A stretch of 64,000 nucleotides of DNA, from assembly GCF_019966545.1 (NCBI RefSeq), contig NZ_JAIMIC010000001.1, positions 558,001 to 622,000 of the forward strand, given 5' to 3'. Below are positions 43,990 to 52,621 of the stretch, piece by piece (the first letter of the stretch is position 1; each line of letters starts with the position of its first letter). The notes below the pieces were generated by a model. That model was given only the letters and a program-made list of their open reading frames with translations. It was not told where the DNA came from and made no database searches. Origin of the DNA: Heliomarina baculiformis (GTDB lineage Bacteria > Pseudomonadota > Alphaproteobacteria > Rhodobacterales > Rhodobacteraceae). Position numbers and translations under genes: made by a program.

Positions 43990-44786
43990 ACGCTGCCGCA
44001 TCGCCGGTAATCGAAGCGCAGCATGTCTCGATCCGGCTGGACGGGCGGATGGTGTTGCAGGATGTATCGGTGGCGATCCAGCCGGGCGAGATCGTAACGA
44101 TTGTCGGGCCGAACGGATCGGGGAAGTCCTCGTTTCTCAAGGCCCTGATCGGGGCGGTGGCGCTTGAGCGCGGCGAAATCCGGCGCGCGCCGGGGCTGCG
44201 CATCGGCTATGTGCCGCAAAAGCTGGCGATTGATGCGAGCCTGCCGCTGACCGTGCTGCGTTTCCTTGCCCTGCCCCGCAATCCGGGCCGCGCGCGCCTG
44301 CAGGAAGCGCTGGAGGCGGCCGAGGTGGCGGATCTGGGCAACCGGCAGATGACCGACCTCTCGGGCGGGCAGTTGCAGCGCGTTCTGCTGGCCCGGGCGC
44401 TGCTTGAGCGGCCCCAGCTCTTGCTGTTGGACGAAGCGACGCAGGGGCTGGACCAGCCCGGTTCCGCCGCGTTCTACCAGCGGATCGCGGATGTCCGCGA
44501 GGAGCTGGGCTGTGCGGTGGTGATGGTAAGCCATGACCTGCACGTGGTCATGGCGGCATCCGACCGGGTGCTTTGCATGAACGGGCATATCTGTTGCCAG
44601 GGCGCGCCCGAGATCGTCGCCAGCGCGCCGGAATACCGGGCCCTGTTCGGCACCGGTACGCAAGGGGCGCTGGCGCTTTACCGCCACCAGCACAGTCACA
44701 GCCACGATCATGTCCACGAAAATGGGCATCACGGTCATGACCACCCGCATGATCACGACCATCACCACCACGAAAGCAAACGCTGA
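43986..44786 (+). CDS. znuC: zinc ABC transporter ATPase ZnuC with His-rich tail
   Basis: 266 aa. Walker A GPNGSGKSS, signature LSGGQLQRVLLARAL, Walker B LLLLDEATQGLD and H-loop SHDLH are intact. The last 33 residues hold 16 histidines, a cytoplasmic metal-binding tail matching the His-rich loop of ZnuA. Coupled to zur upstream (ATGA) and znuB downstream (TGATG). Confidence 0.95.
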   Translation: MNAAASPVIEAQHVSIRLDGRMVLQDVSVAIQPGEIVTIVGPNGSGKSSFLKALIGAVALERGEIRRAPGLRIGYVPQKLAIDASLPLTVLRFLALPRNPGRARLQEALEAAEVADLGNRQMTDLSGGQLQRVLLARALLERPQLLLLDEATQGLDQPGSAAFYQRIADVREELGCAVVMVSHDLHVVMAASDRVLCMNGHICCQGAPEIVASAPEYRALFGTGTQGALALYRHQHSHSHDHVHENGHHGHDHPHDHDHHHHESKR

Positions 44787-45577
44787 TGCTGGACGATTTC
44801 CTTGTGCGCGCGGCGCTGGCCGGGCTGGGCGTCGCGATTGCCGCCGCGCCGCTGGGTTGTTTCGTGATCTGGCGACGGATGGCCTATTTCGGTGAGGCAA
44901 CGGCCCATGCGGCGGTGCTTGGGGTGGCGCTGGCGCTGGCCCTGTCCCTGCCGCTTGTGCCGATGATCCTGCTGGCGGCGCTGGCGATGGCAAGCTGTGT
45001 GACGCTTTTGACCGGGCGCGGCTATGCGGTCGATACGGTGCTTGGCGTAACCGCCCATACCGCGCTGGCCGCCGGGCTGGTGGCGGTGTCGTTGCTGGCG
45101 GATGTTCGGCTTGACCTGATGTCATTCCTGTTCGGGGATATCCTTGCGGTGGGCCGGATGGACCTGCTGACCATCTGGGGCGGCGTTCTGATGGTTCTGG
45201 GGCTGACCTTCTGGCGCTGGTCGCCGCTTTTGATGGCGACGCTGAACCCCGACCTGGCGCGGGCCAGCGGGATCGACCCGCGACGCGAAGAGCTTGGCCT
45301 GACGCTGGCGCTGGCTCTGGTGGTGGCGGTGGCGATCAAGGTGGTTGGCGTTCTGCTGATCACCGCGCTGCTGGTGATCCCTGCGGCGGCAGCCCGTCCG
45401 CTTGTGCGCACGCCCGAAGCAATGGCCGTGGTGGCTGGCCTGATCGGGGCCTGTTCGGCGCTTGGCGGGCTTTGGGCGGCCTTCATTCTGGACGCCCCCA
45501 CCGGCCCGAGCATCGTCTGCGCGGCGGCGGTGATCTTTTCCATCACCACCGTCTTTGGCGCGCTGACCCGGCGTTAG
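44786..45577 (+). CDS. znuB: zinc ABC transporter permease ZnuB
   Basis: 263 aa ABC-3 family permease with about eight membrane helices. N-terminal FLVRAALAGLGVAIAAAPLGCFVIWRRMAYFGEA and the central VGVLLITALLVIPAAAAR are typical. Ends in a 4-bp convergent overlap with the DUF2177 gene. Confidence 0.95.
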   Translation: MLDDFLVRAALAGLGVAIAAAPLGCFVIWRRMAYFGEATAHAAVLGVALALALSLPLVPMILLAALAMASCVTLLTGRGYAVDTVLGVTAHTALAAGLVAVSLLADVRLDLMSFLFGDILAVGRMDLLTIWGGVLMVLGLTFWRWSPLLMATLNPDLARASGIDPRREELGLTLALALVVAVAIKVVGVLLITALLVIPAAAARPLVRTPEAMAVVAGLIGACSALGGLWAAFILDAPTGPSIVCAAAVIFSITTVFGALTRR

Positions 45578-45990
45578 CCTGCCTGCGACGCGGTGATGGC
45601 TCGGGTGGCCAGCACGCCGATGGTTGCCGAAGTCCCTGTCAGCAAGGTGCCCCATGTCAGGTCTGTCGCGACCATACGCCAGCTCCACCCCTGCAGGGTC
45701 GCAAGGTTTGTAAATTCGTAGGTCCCGTAGCCAAGCGCGCCGATCAGCGCCGCTGAACCGAACACCCAGAGGAGCGGCTTGTCCTGCGTGATGCCGGGCC
45801 AGCTGACGAACCAGAGCAGGCAGGCCACGTAGAAGGCGTAAAACACGACGGCCGGTCCGAAACGCGGGCTGTCGAGCAGCATCTCGCCGATGTCACGTTC
45901 AAAAGTCGGCTTTACGATGTAGCGAAGCCCCAGCATATCGAGCCCGAGGAAGACGGCGAAGGTGATGATGTAAAGAATGATGACGGTCAT
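45574..45990 (-). CDS. DUF2177 family membrane protein
   Basis: 138 aa with four membrane helices. Family features: LGLDMLGLRYIVKPTFERDIG after the first helix, and LGYGTYEFTNLATLQGWSWRMVATDLTWG in the second half. The role is unknown. GGAG lies 8 nt before the ATG. Convergent with znuB, upstream of nothing else on its strand nearby. Confidence 0.87.
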   Translation of the reverse strand: MTVIILYIITFAVFLGLDMLGLRYIVKPTFERDIGEMLLDSPRFGPAVVFYAFYVACLLWFVSWPGITQDKPLLWVFGSAALIGALGYGTYEFTNLATLQGWSWRMVATDLTWGTLLTGTSATIGVLATRAITASQAG

Positions 45991-46037
45991 GAATGGCTCC
46001 TGCTTTCAGAATGATACGCAGAGGCCGGGCTTGTGGT

Positions 46038-46721
46038 TCACTCTTTAACGGCATCAACCGTTTCGACCTGCGCCCAGACCGGCAGGTGATCCGAAGCAAG
46101 CCGCGCCGCACCGTCGCGCACGACGCCCATCTTCGCGATGCGGAGGGACGGACCATGGGCAAAGCGGTCGAGCCGGGCGATCGGTCGCGCGCTGTGAAAG
46201 CTGAAACCGGGAGAGACCACGTTCAGCCGCCCCTCCCACGGTTCGAAACCGGCGGAGCCGGACCATTCGTTGAAATCGCCTGCGACCAGCGCATGATCCC
46301 GGTGATCGCCAAGATGTTGCAGGATGGCGTTCATCTGCCGCTGGCGCCAGACGCGCAGCAGGCCGAGATGCGCGCCCACCAGCACGAGGCCCGCGACCGA
46401 GACCATCACCGCACCGCGCGGTTCCAGCCCCGGCAGCTCGAACTGCTCGGTCGCCTCGATGGGCAGGTCGCGTCGCACCAGCACCGCATTCCCGTGCCAG
46501 CCAAGACTTACATCCGTGCCAAGTTCGGCCACGATATAATCCGTCTCACGCTCGATCAGGTTGCGCGGCAGGGCCGAGGGGCGTGCGCCAAGGCGCAAAT
46601 CGGCCTCTTGCAGGATCACCACGTCGCCTGCGATGTCGTTCAGCACCTGAAGAATGCGCGCCGGGCGGCGACGGCGGTCGCGCCCGATGGCCTTGCGAAT
46701 GTTGTAACTGACGATCTTCAT
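46038..46721 (-). CDS. endonuclease/exonuclease/phosphatase family protein
   Basis: 227 aa. EEP-fold motifs: MKIVSYNIRKAIG, VVILQEADLR, VAGDFNEW and a C-terminal SDHLPVWA. These give the Glu, Asp, Asn and His of a magnesium hydrolase (nuclease, sphingomyelinase or inositol phosphatase type). The first 46868-46722 part of the frame overlaps the upstream gene and is excluded. It follows the cardiolipin synthase-like gene by 22 bp and is probably co-transcribed. Confidence 0.85.
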   Translation of the reverse strand: MKIVSYNIRKAIGRDRRRRPARILQVLNDIAGDVVILQEADLRLGARPSALPRNLIERETDYIVAELGTDVSLGWHGNAVLVRRDLPIEATEQFELPGLEPRGAVMVSVAGLVLVGAHLGLLRVWRQRQMNAILQHLGDHRDHALVAGDFNEWSGSAGFEPWEGRLNVVSPGFSFHSARPIARLDRFAHGPSLRIAKMGVVRDGAARLASDHLPVWAQVETVDAVKE

Positions 46722-46743
46722 GCCTCTGACCTTGTGTTTGCGA

Positions 46744-48159
46744 TCAGAGGATCGGGCTGAGCAGCCGCGCCATCGGCGCACCGATCCGGATATAGAGTTT
46801 CTGAGCGGAAAGGTTCTTTTCCAGCAGGTAGCTGTCTTGCATGTCATCCTCCAGCATCCGGGCCACATCCTGCGAGAACTCGGGAGAATGGACCAGAATC
46901 ATGGATTCAAAATTAAGCCGGAAAGAGCGATTGTCGAAATTTGCGCTGCCGATTGCAGCAACATCGTCGTCGATAAGCACGACTTTCTGATGCAGGAAGC
47001 CCTTGGTGTAGCGATAGACCTTGACCCCGACGGCGCGGATTTCGTCGAAGAAGGAAAAGGCCGCGAGCCAAGTGAGATAGTGATCGGGCGTATTAGGCAC
47101 CATGATCCGCACGTCGCAGCCGCGCAGCGCCGCCGCCTTGAGCGCCGAGAGGGAATCGATATCCGGCACGAAATAGGGCGACGCGATCCAGACCCGGCTT
47201 TGCGCGGCATTGATGGCCGAGAAATAGAACAATGCACCTGTGTCGATTTCGTCGCTGGGCCCCATCAGCAGGGTCAGCGCCTCGATATTGGCGGGTTCGG
47301 CCTCGGGTGCCCACATGAGATCGTCGGTGATGTGATCGCCCGAGGCCCAGTGCCAGTCCTCGGCATAGCCAAGCTGGAGCTGGCTGACGACAGGGCCGCG
47401 CAGGGCGAGATGGGTGTCGCGCCAGTGCCCGTAATGCGAATCTGCGCCGACATAAGTGTCCGACACGTTGTGGCCGCCGATGAATCCGATGCTGCCGTCG
47501 ATCACCACGGTCTTGCGGTGATTGCGAAAATTGATGTGCCGACGCGAGCTGGGGCCGCGGTTCTCGCTGGGGTCGAGAAAACGCACACCGTTTTCGACCA
47601 ACCTTTGCTGGTAGCTTCGGGGCAGCCCGTAGCTGCCGACCCCGTCGCAGATGACACGCACATTTACACCACGCTCGGCCGCTGCAATCAGCCGGTCGGC
47701 CAGCGCGTTGCCAAGATCGTCGTCGGCGATGGTATAGAATTGAATGAGGACATAGGTCTTAGCCGCGTCGATCGCGGCAAAGATCGCATTGAAGGTCTCT
47801 TCCCCGTCGATCAGCAGGCGCACGTCATTACCGGCGACCGCTGGCATGCGCACCAGCCGTTCAAACCGGAACAGCCGCGAGTCAGGGTTCGCTGAATCGG
47901 GCGAGACAGGTTCGGCCGAGAGGCGTTCGCTGATCAATCGGCGCGAGCGCCGGCGGGATTCGGTATAGGAATGCAGCTTGTGGTGGCCAAAGACCATATA
48001 GGCAGGCACGCCGAACCACGGGGCGGCCAACAGGAAGATCACCCATGCCACCGCGCCCTGAGGTGTCCGGGCCGAGCTGATCGCGCGCCAGACACAGAGG
48101 CCGACGATGATGACGGCGAGGACACCGAGAAAGGCGGACCAGATGACTGTCAGCGACAA
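46744..48159 (-). CDS. cardiolipin synthase-like phospholipase D family protein
   Basis: 471 aa. Two N-terminal membrane helices (SLTVIWSAFLGVLAVIIVGL; GAVAWVIFLLAAPWFGVPAY) then two HKD motifs: HRKTVVIDGSIGFIGG and HQKVVLIDDDVAAIGSAN. This is the bacterial Cls layout, making cardiolipin at the inner membrane. The start appears to be TTG at 48159; an ATG nearby is out of frame. Pairing with an EEP hydrolase suggests a lipid role for both. Confidence 0.9.
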   Translation of the reverse strand: MSLTVIWSAFLGVLAVIIVGLCVWRAISSARTPQGAVAWVIFLLAAPWFGVPAYMVFGHHKLHSYTESRRRSRRLISERLSAEPVSPDSANPDSRLFRFERLVRMPAVAGNDVRLLIDGEETFNAIFAAIDAAKTYVLIQFYTIADDDLGNALADRLIAAAERGVNVRVICDGVGSYGLPRSYQQRLVENGVRFLDPSENRGPSSRRHINFRNHRKTVVIDGSIGFIGGHNVSDTYVGADSHYGHWRDTHLALRGPVVSQLQLGYAEDWHWASGDHITDDLMWAPEAEPANIEALTLLMGPSDEIDTGALFYFSAINAAQSRVWIASPYFVPDIDSLSALKAAALRGCDVRIMVPNTPDHYLTWLAAFSFFDEIRAVGVKVYRYTKGFLHQKVVLIDDDVAAIGSANFDNRSFRLNFESMILVHSPEFSQDVARMLEDDMQDSYLLEKNLSAQKLYIRIGAPMARLLSPIL

Positions 48160-48189
48160 AGTGCGGATCCATTCTTGCGCATGTCCTTT

Positions 48190-48240
48190 GCCTAGCGCGA
48201 AAAAAGCGGATCCGCCACCGGAAAGCGCGGGGGCGGTGCC
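48190..48240 (-). terminator. possible terminator after cysG
   Basis: On the minus strand a CCGCC...GGCGG stem region is followed by TTTTTT (48200-48205). It is in the right place to end the nitrate operon, but the stem has a long loop and the prediction is weak. Confidence 0.35.
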
Positions 48241-48247
48241 GGGTCTG

Positions 48248-49660
48248 TCAGGCCACGACCGAGAGATCCGGTGCCGTCCGCATCGGCAAGGTGAGCCTTG
48301 CGTGCATAGCCGGACGATCCTGCGTCAGGAAGATGATGGCGGGGTTGGCCACATTCTCGCGCGTGATCGTGTCCGCCAGCCTATCGGCGCGGCAGGTCAC
48401 GATCTGCTGGTTGGCGCGCTGCGCGTTGCTGACGATCCGGACCGCGACCGCATCGGCCAGACCGGCCTCTTCCAGTGTCGACTGGATTTCGGGCGCGGCC
48501 TGCACGCCCATATAGACGGCGACGGTGCTTCCCTGCCGGATATGGGAAAGCCAGTCGGCGCCTTCATCCCCCTCGCGCCGCCGCGCGGTGGTGAGGACGA
48601 GCGAATCCGTGCGTCCGCGTTCAGTGAGGAACCGACCCAGCGCCGCAGCGGCAGCACTGGCCGAGGTGACGCCGGGGACGATTTCATAGTCGATGCCGGC
48701 CACGCGCAGGGCGTCGGCCTCTTCAGCCCCGCGGGCAAACACACCGGGATCGCCGCATTTCAGGCGCACGACGCGCTTTCCCTGACGGGCGGCGGAGACC
48801 AGCACACTGTTGATACGGTCCTGCGGCCATGAATGGCAGCCCGGTGCCTTGCCTACATAAACACGTTCGGCATCGCGGCGGGCGAGTTCGAGTATTTCCG
48901 GGTCGATCAGACGGTCGTAGAAAATGATATCGGCCTCTTGCAGGCGTTTGACGCCGCGCAGGGTGATGAGGTCGCTCGTTCCCGGGCCTGCCCCGACCAG
49001 TGCCACCGGGGCTTTGCATTCGGTCGGGATCTCACCGGTTTCGATGGCGTGTTTGATCTTGACGGCGGCATGGGCTTCCTGTCCCCGGGCGTGGGTGCGG
49101 CGGACCTCGCCCCCGAAGACCCATGCCCAGAGATCGCGGCGCGCGCGAGGCGAGAGGCGCGTTGCCGCGAGGTCGCGGAGCCGGCCTGCAAGCGCCGCAA
49201 GATCTCCCAGACGGGGTTCGAGCATCTCCTCCAGCCGGGTCTTGATCTGGCGGGCCAGAACCGGTGCGGTACCTTCGGTGCCGATGGCAACAACCACCGG
49301 GTCGCGGTCGACGATGGAGGGGGTGATCGCCTCGCAGAGGTCCGGGCGGTCGACCACGTTGACCAGCACACCGGCCGCGCGGGCCAAAGCGTGCAGCGCG
49401 GCATCGGTTCCAGCGCATTCGGTGCAGATAAAGGCAAGCGCGGCGCCTCTGAAGCTGTGTTCGGTGATGGGGCTGGCATCCCATTCGACGCGGCCCGCGC
49501 GATGCAGGGCGCCGAGTTCTGGATCGAGCGCCGGAGCCAGAAGGCGAATGGTCGCCTCGGTCTTGAGAATCAGGCGGCATTTCTGCGCGGCCTGCTCACC
49601 GCCACCGGCAATCACGACCGTCCGGCCGTTCATGCGCAGGAACATCGGGAATGTCTTCAT
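48248..49660 (-). CDS. cysG: siroheme synthase CysG
   Basis: 470 aa trifunctional enzyme. Residues 1 to about 200 are the dehydrogenase/ferrochelatase half (MNGRTVVIAGGGEQAAQKCRL); about 215-460 the SAM uroporphyrinogen methyltransferase (LVGAGPGTSDLITLRGVKRL, LKCGDPGVFARG, VPGVTSASAA). It makes siroheme for NirB, and its place as last gene of the nitrate operon fits. AAGGAAG precedes the ATG. Confidence 0.96.
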   Translation of the reverse strand: MKTFPMFLRMNGRTVVIAGGGEQAAQKCRLILKTEATIRLLAPALDPELGALHRAGRVEWDASPITEHSFRGAALAFICTECAGTDAALHALARAAGVLVNVVDRPDLCEAITPSIVDRDPVVVAIGTEGTAPVLARQIKTRLEEMLEPRLGDLAALAGRLRDLAATRLSPRARRDLWAWVFGGEVRRTHARGQEAHAAVKIKHAIETGEIPTECKAPVALVGAGPGTSDLITLRGVKRLQEADIIFYDRLIDPEILELARRDAERVYVGKAPGCHSWPQDRINSVLVSAARQGKRVVRLKCGDPGVFARGAEEADALRVAGIDYEIVPGVTSASAAAAALGRFLTERGRTDSLVLTTARRREGDEGADWLSHIRQGSTVAVYMGVQAAPEIQSTLEEAGLADAVAVRIVSNAQRANQQIVTCRADRLADTITRENVANPAIIFLTQDRPAMHARLTLPMRTAPDLSVVA

Positions 49661-49682
49661 GTCGGCTTCCTTTCCGATGGGG

Positions 49683-52289
49683 CTATTCGGCCGCGAGCGG
49701 GGTTTTCGACGCGAGGATCAGCGCCGCGAGTTCGGGTTTGCAGGAGCCGCAATTGGTCCCTGCGCAGGTAATCTTGCCGAGGGTTTCGACGTCATGCGCC
49801 CCGGCGACGATGGCGTCGCGAAGCGTGTTGATGCCGACCGACATGCACGAACAGATAATCGCGCCGGGGTCAGGCATATCCGCCGAGGGACGCCCGGTAA
49901 GCGCCTGAAGCGGCGGCGTTTTCGTGCCGATCAGCTCAATGGCATGGGAGCGTGCCAGCGCCACCGGTTCGTCGCTCACAAAGAGCAGTGCCCGCAGGAC
50001 GCCGGTTTCGCTGATCGCCACGCGGGTCTGGCCCGTGGCCGTATCGCGAAACTGACTGGCGGTCCCGCCGGTGATCCCGGTCACGGCGCGCAGCACGGAT
50101 TCCGCGTCGTCCGAAATATCCGTGGTCCCTGCGAGTTCGGCGCGGAAGCCGGTGCGGGTCGGCGACGAAGCAAAATAGGCGAAACCGGGGATCAGGTCGG
50201 TATCGGCGGCGACAAAGGCGTACCATCTGGCGTCGAACCGCGCGACATCCACTCGCGCGCCCTTGAGTGCGGGCTGGCCCGAGACCGGATCGCAGACCGC
50301 GCCGACCGAGCTGTTGACCCATGCCGCCGAGCTGCGCTGCCGGGTCCAGTGCATCGGGGCAAAAATCTCGTTCCGGCGCACCTTGGGGGTGACAAGCGCG
50401 CGAAACAGGCCGCAGCCGCCGTTGGTGGCGCTGATCCGGATGATCTCGGCGGGTTTTACGCCGATCTGTGCCGCCTCTTTTGGGTGGATTTCGACAAAGG
50501 GTTCCGCCAGATGCGCGGCGAGTCGCGGCGATTTCCCGGTGCGGGTCATGGTGTGCCATTGATCGCGGATGCGCCCGGTGTTGAGGCGAAAACCGTCGCG
50601 GCTGTCAGGTTCGGGCGGAGTGATCGCCAGCATGCGGGCCTTACCGTCCGCGTGGTAGAATCCGCCTTTTGCAAAGAAACGCTCGGCCCCCTGCCCGTTT
50701 GCCGGGACCGGCCATTGCACGGGGGATAGCGTTTCGTAGCCTGCCTCGCCCAGCCCGGCGAGGCCGGTAAGGTCAAGGTCACGCCCAAAATGCGGGCCCA
50801 GCGCGGAAAGCCGGACGTATTCGTCAAAGATTTCGGCGGGGGACCGGTAGGCGAAAGCATCGGCCCAGCCCATGCGGGCAGCCACATCGCAAATGATCTG
50901 CCAGTCGGGGCGCGCCTGTCCCGGCACAGGCAGAAAGGCCCGCTGGCGCGAGATGCGGCGTTCGGAATTGGTAACCGTGCCGTCCTTTTCTCCCCAGCCA
51001 GCGGCAGGCAGCAGCACATCGGCCAGATCGCCGGTGTCGGTGCGTGCCATGATGTCGGTCACGACGGTAAAGGGCACGCGGGCGATGGCCCGCGCCACCC
51101 GGTCAGCATCAGGCAGGCTGACGGCCGGGTTGGTCGACATGATCCAGAGCGCCTTGATCTGCCCGCTTTCGCAGGCCTCAAACAGGTCGACCGCCTTGAG
51201 ACCAGGTGTCGCGCAGATGGTCGGGCTGTTCCATGCCTGTTGCACGGCGGCGCGGTGATCCGGGTTTTCGATGTCGAGATGATTGGCGAGCATATTCGCC
51301 AGCCCGCCAACCTCGCGCCCGCCCATCGCGTTGGGCTGCCCGGTGACCGAGAACGGCCCCATGCCGGGACGGCCGATGCGGCCCGTCGCAAGGTGGCAGT
51401 TGATGATCGCGTTGACCTTGTCGGTGCCGCAGCCGGACTGGTTCACCCCTTGCGAAAAGATCGTGACGGTCTTTTCCGTACTAGCCCAGAGAGTATAGAA
51501 TTCCGCGAGTTCGTCGGCGCCAAGGCCGGTGGCGGTGGTATCCGTGGCCCGGGCGGCGGCGAGGGCCGCATCGAAACCGGTCACATGGTCGGCGAGATAG
51601 GTGTGGTCTAGGTGGCCGGTCTTGGCGAGGTGGGCGAGCAACCCATTGAACAGGGCGGCGTCACCGTCAGGCGCGATTTGCAGGTGCAAGTCAGCGAGAT
51701 CCGAGCTGGCCGTGCGGCGCGGATCGATATTGACGACGCGCATGTTGGGACGTGCTGCCTTGGCCGCCGAGATACGCTGGTGCAGGACCGGGTGGCACCA
51801 GGCGAGGTTGGAGCCGACCAGTACGATCAGATCGGCCTGTTCGAGATCTTCATAGGTGCCGGGGACGGTGTCCGTGCCAAAGGCGCGTTTGTGTCCGGCG
51901 ACCGAAGAGGCCATGCAAAGTCTTGAATTCGTGTCGATATTCGCCGAGCCGATATAACCTTTCATCAGTTTGTTGGCGACGTAGTAATCCTCGGTCAGTA
52001 ACTGGCCTGAGACATAGAAGGCAATCGAGTCCGGCCCGTAGGCGCGGATCGCGGCGCTGAACTGGTCTGCAACGAGGTCAAGCGCCGTATCCCAGCTTGT
52101 CTCCGTACCGGCGATGCGGGGGGCGAGAAGACGTCCTTTTAGATCAATCGTCTCGCCCAGCGCCGCGCCTTTGGAGCAGAGCCGGCCGAGATTGGCCGGA
52201 TGTTCAGGGTCGCCCTTGATCGTGCCGTCGGGCGCGGCCAGCACCCCGCAGCCGACACCGCAATAGGGGCATGTGGTGCGCGTGCTCAT
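49683..52289 (-). CDS. nasA: assimilatory nitrate reductase large subunit
   Basis: 868 aa molybdopterin enzyme. A [4Fe-4S] site (TTCPYCGVGCGV and LCSKG) opens the protein; molybdopterin blocks (SRLCMASSVAGHKRAFG, SQGVNQSGCGTDKVNAI) follow; a C-terminal BFD-type [2Fe-2S] domain (CSCMSVGINTLRDAI, CAGTNCGSC) ends it. Reduces nitrate to nitrite in the cytoplasm. Called nasC in Paracoccus nomenclature. Overlaps nirD by 4 bp (ATGA). Confidence 0.96.
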   Translation of the reverse strand: MSTRTTCPYCGVGCGVLAAPDGTIKGDPEHPANLGRLCSKGAALGETIDLKGRLLAPRIAGTETSWDTALDLVADQFSAAIRAYGPDSIAFYVSGQLLTEDYYVANKLMKGYIGSANIDTNSRLCMASSVAGHKRAFGTDTVPGTYEDLEQADLIVLVGSNLAWCHPVLHQRISAAKAARPNMRVVNIDPRRTASSDLADLHLQIAPDGDAALFNGLLAHLAKTGHLDHTYLADHVTGFDAALAAARATDTTATGLGADELAEFYTLWASTEKTVTIFSQGVNQSGCGTDKVNAIINCHLATGRIGRPGMGPFSVTGQPNAMGGREVGGLANMLANHLDIENPDHRAAVQQAWNSPTICATPGLKAVDLFEACESGQIKALWIMSTNPAVSLPDADRVARAIARVPFTVVTDIMARTDTGDLADVLLPAAGWGEKDGTVTNSERRISRQRAFLPVPGQARPDWQIICDVAARMGWADAFAYRSPAEIFDEYVRLSALGPHFGRDLDLTGLAGLGEAGYETLSPVQWPVPANGQGAERFFAKGGFYHADGKARMLAITPPEPDSRDGFRLNTGRIRDQWHTMTRTGKSPRLAAHLAEPFVEIHPKEAAQIGVKPAEIIRISATNGGCGLFRALVTPKVRRNEIFAPMHWTRQRSSAAWVNSSVGAVCDPVSGQPALKGARVDVARFDARWYAFVAADTDLIPGFAYFASSPTRTGFRAELAGTTDISDDAESVLRAVTGITGGTASQFRDTATGQTRVAISETGVLRALLFVSDEPVALARSHAIELIGTKTPPLQALTGRPSADMPDPGAIICSCMSVGINTLRDAIVAGAHDVETLGKITCAGTNCGSCKPELAALILASKTPLAAE

Positions 52290-52621
52290 GCCGCCGAACG
52301 GGCGCGCAAAAAGGCACCGTCCAGCAAAATGCGGCCGTTTTCGACGCGCGCGGGATAGGTGGTCACCTGCCCTTCGTCCGGGGCCTTGACCCGCCCGGTT
52401 TCAAGCGAGATGACCCAGTTGTGCAACGGACAGGTGACGGCGGCGCCGTGCACGATGCCCTCGGCCAGCGGGCCCTTCTTGTGCGGGCAGGTGTTGTCGA
52501 GCGCAAAGACCGAGTCATCGGCTGTGCGGAACACCGCAACGCAGCCCGCGCGGGTCTTGACCACCCTTGCACCGCGCCGGGGCACGTCGTTGAGCGGAGC
52601 AATATCGATCCAGTCGCTCAT
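52286..52621 (-). CDS. nirD: nitrite reductase small subunit NirD (Rieske-type)
   Basis: 111 aa Rieske fold starting MSDWIDIAPLNDVPRRG. It has DNTCPHKKGPLAEG and VTCPLHNWVISLETG, i.e. C-x-H and C-x2-H present, so it can bind a [2Fe-2S] cluster (many NirD proteins lack the ligands). Electron donor or partner of NirB. Overlaps nirB (ATGA) and nasA (ATGA). Confidence 0.95.
   Translation of the reverse strand: MSDWIDIAPLNDVPRRGARVVKTRAGCVAVFRTADDSVFALDNTCPHKKGPLAEGIVHGAAVTCPLHNWVISLETGRVKAPDEGQVTTYPARVENGRILLDGAFLRARSAA

Noticed and set aside
48924-50729. 601-codon plus-strand frame
   Set aside because: Antisense to cysG and nasA, which have complete family motifs; long antisense frames are expected at this GC content.
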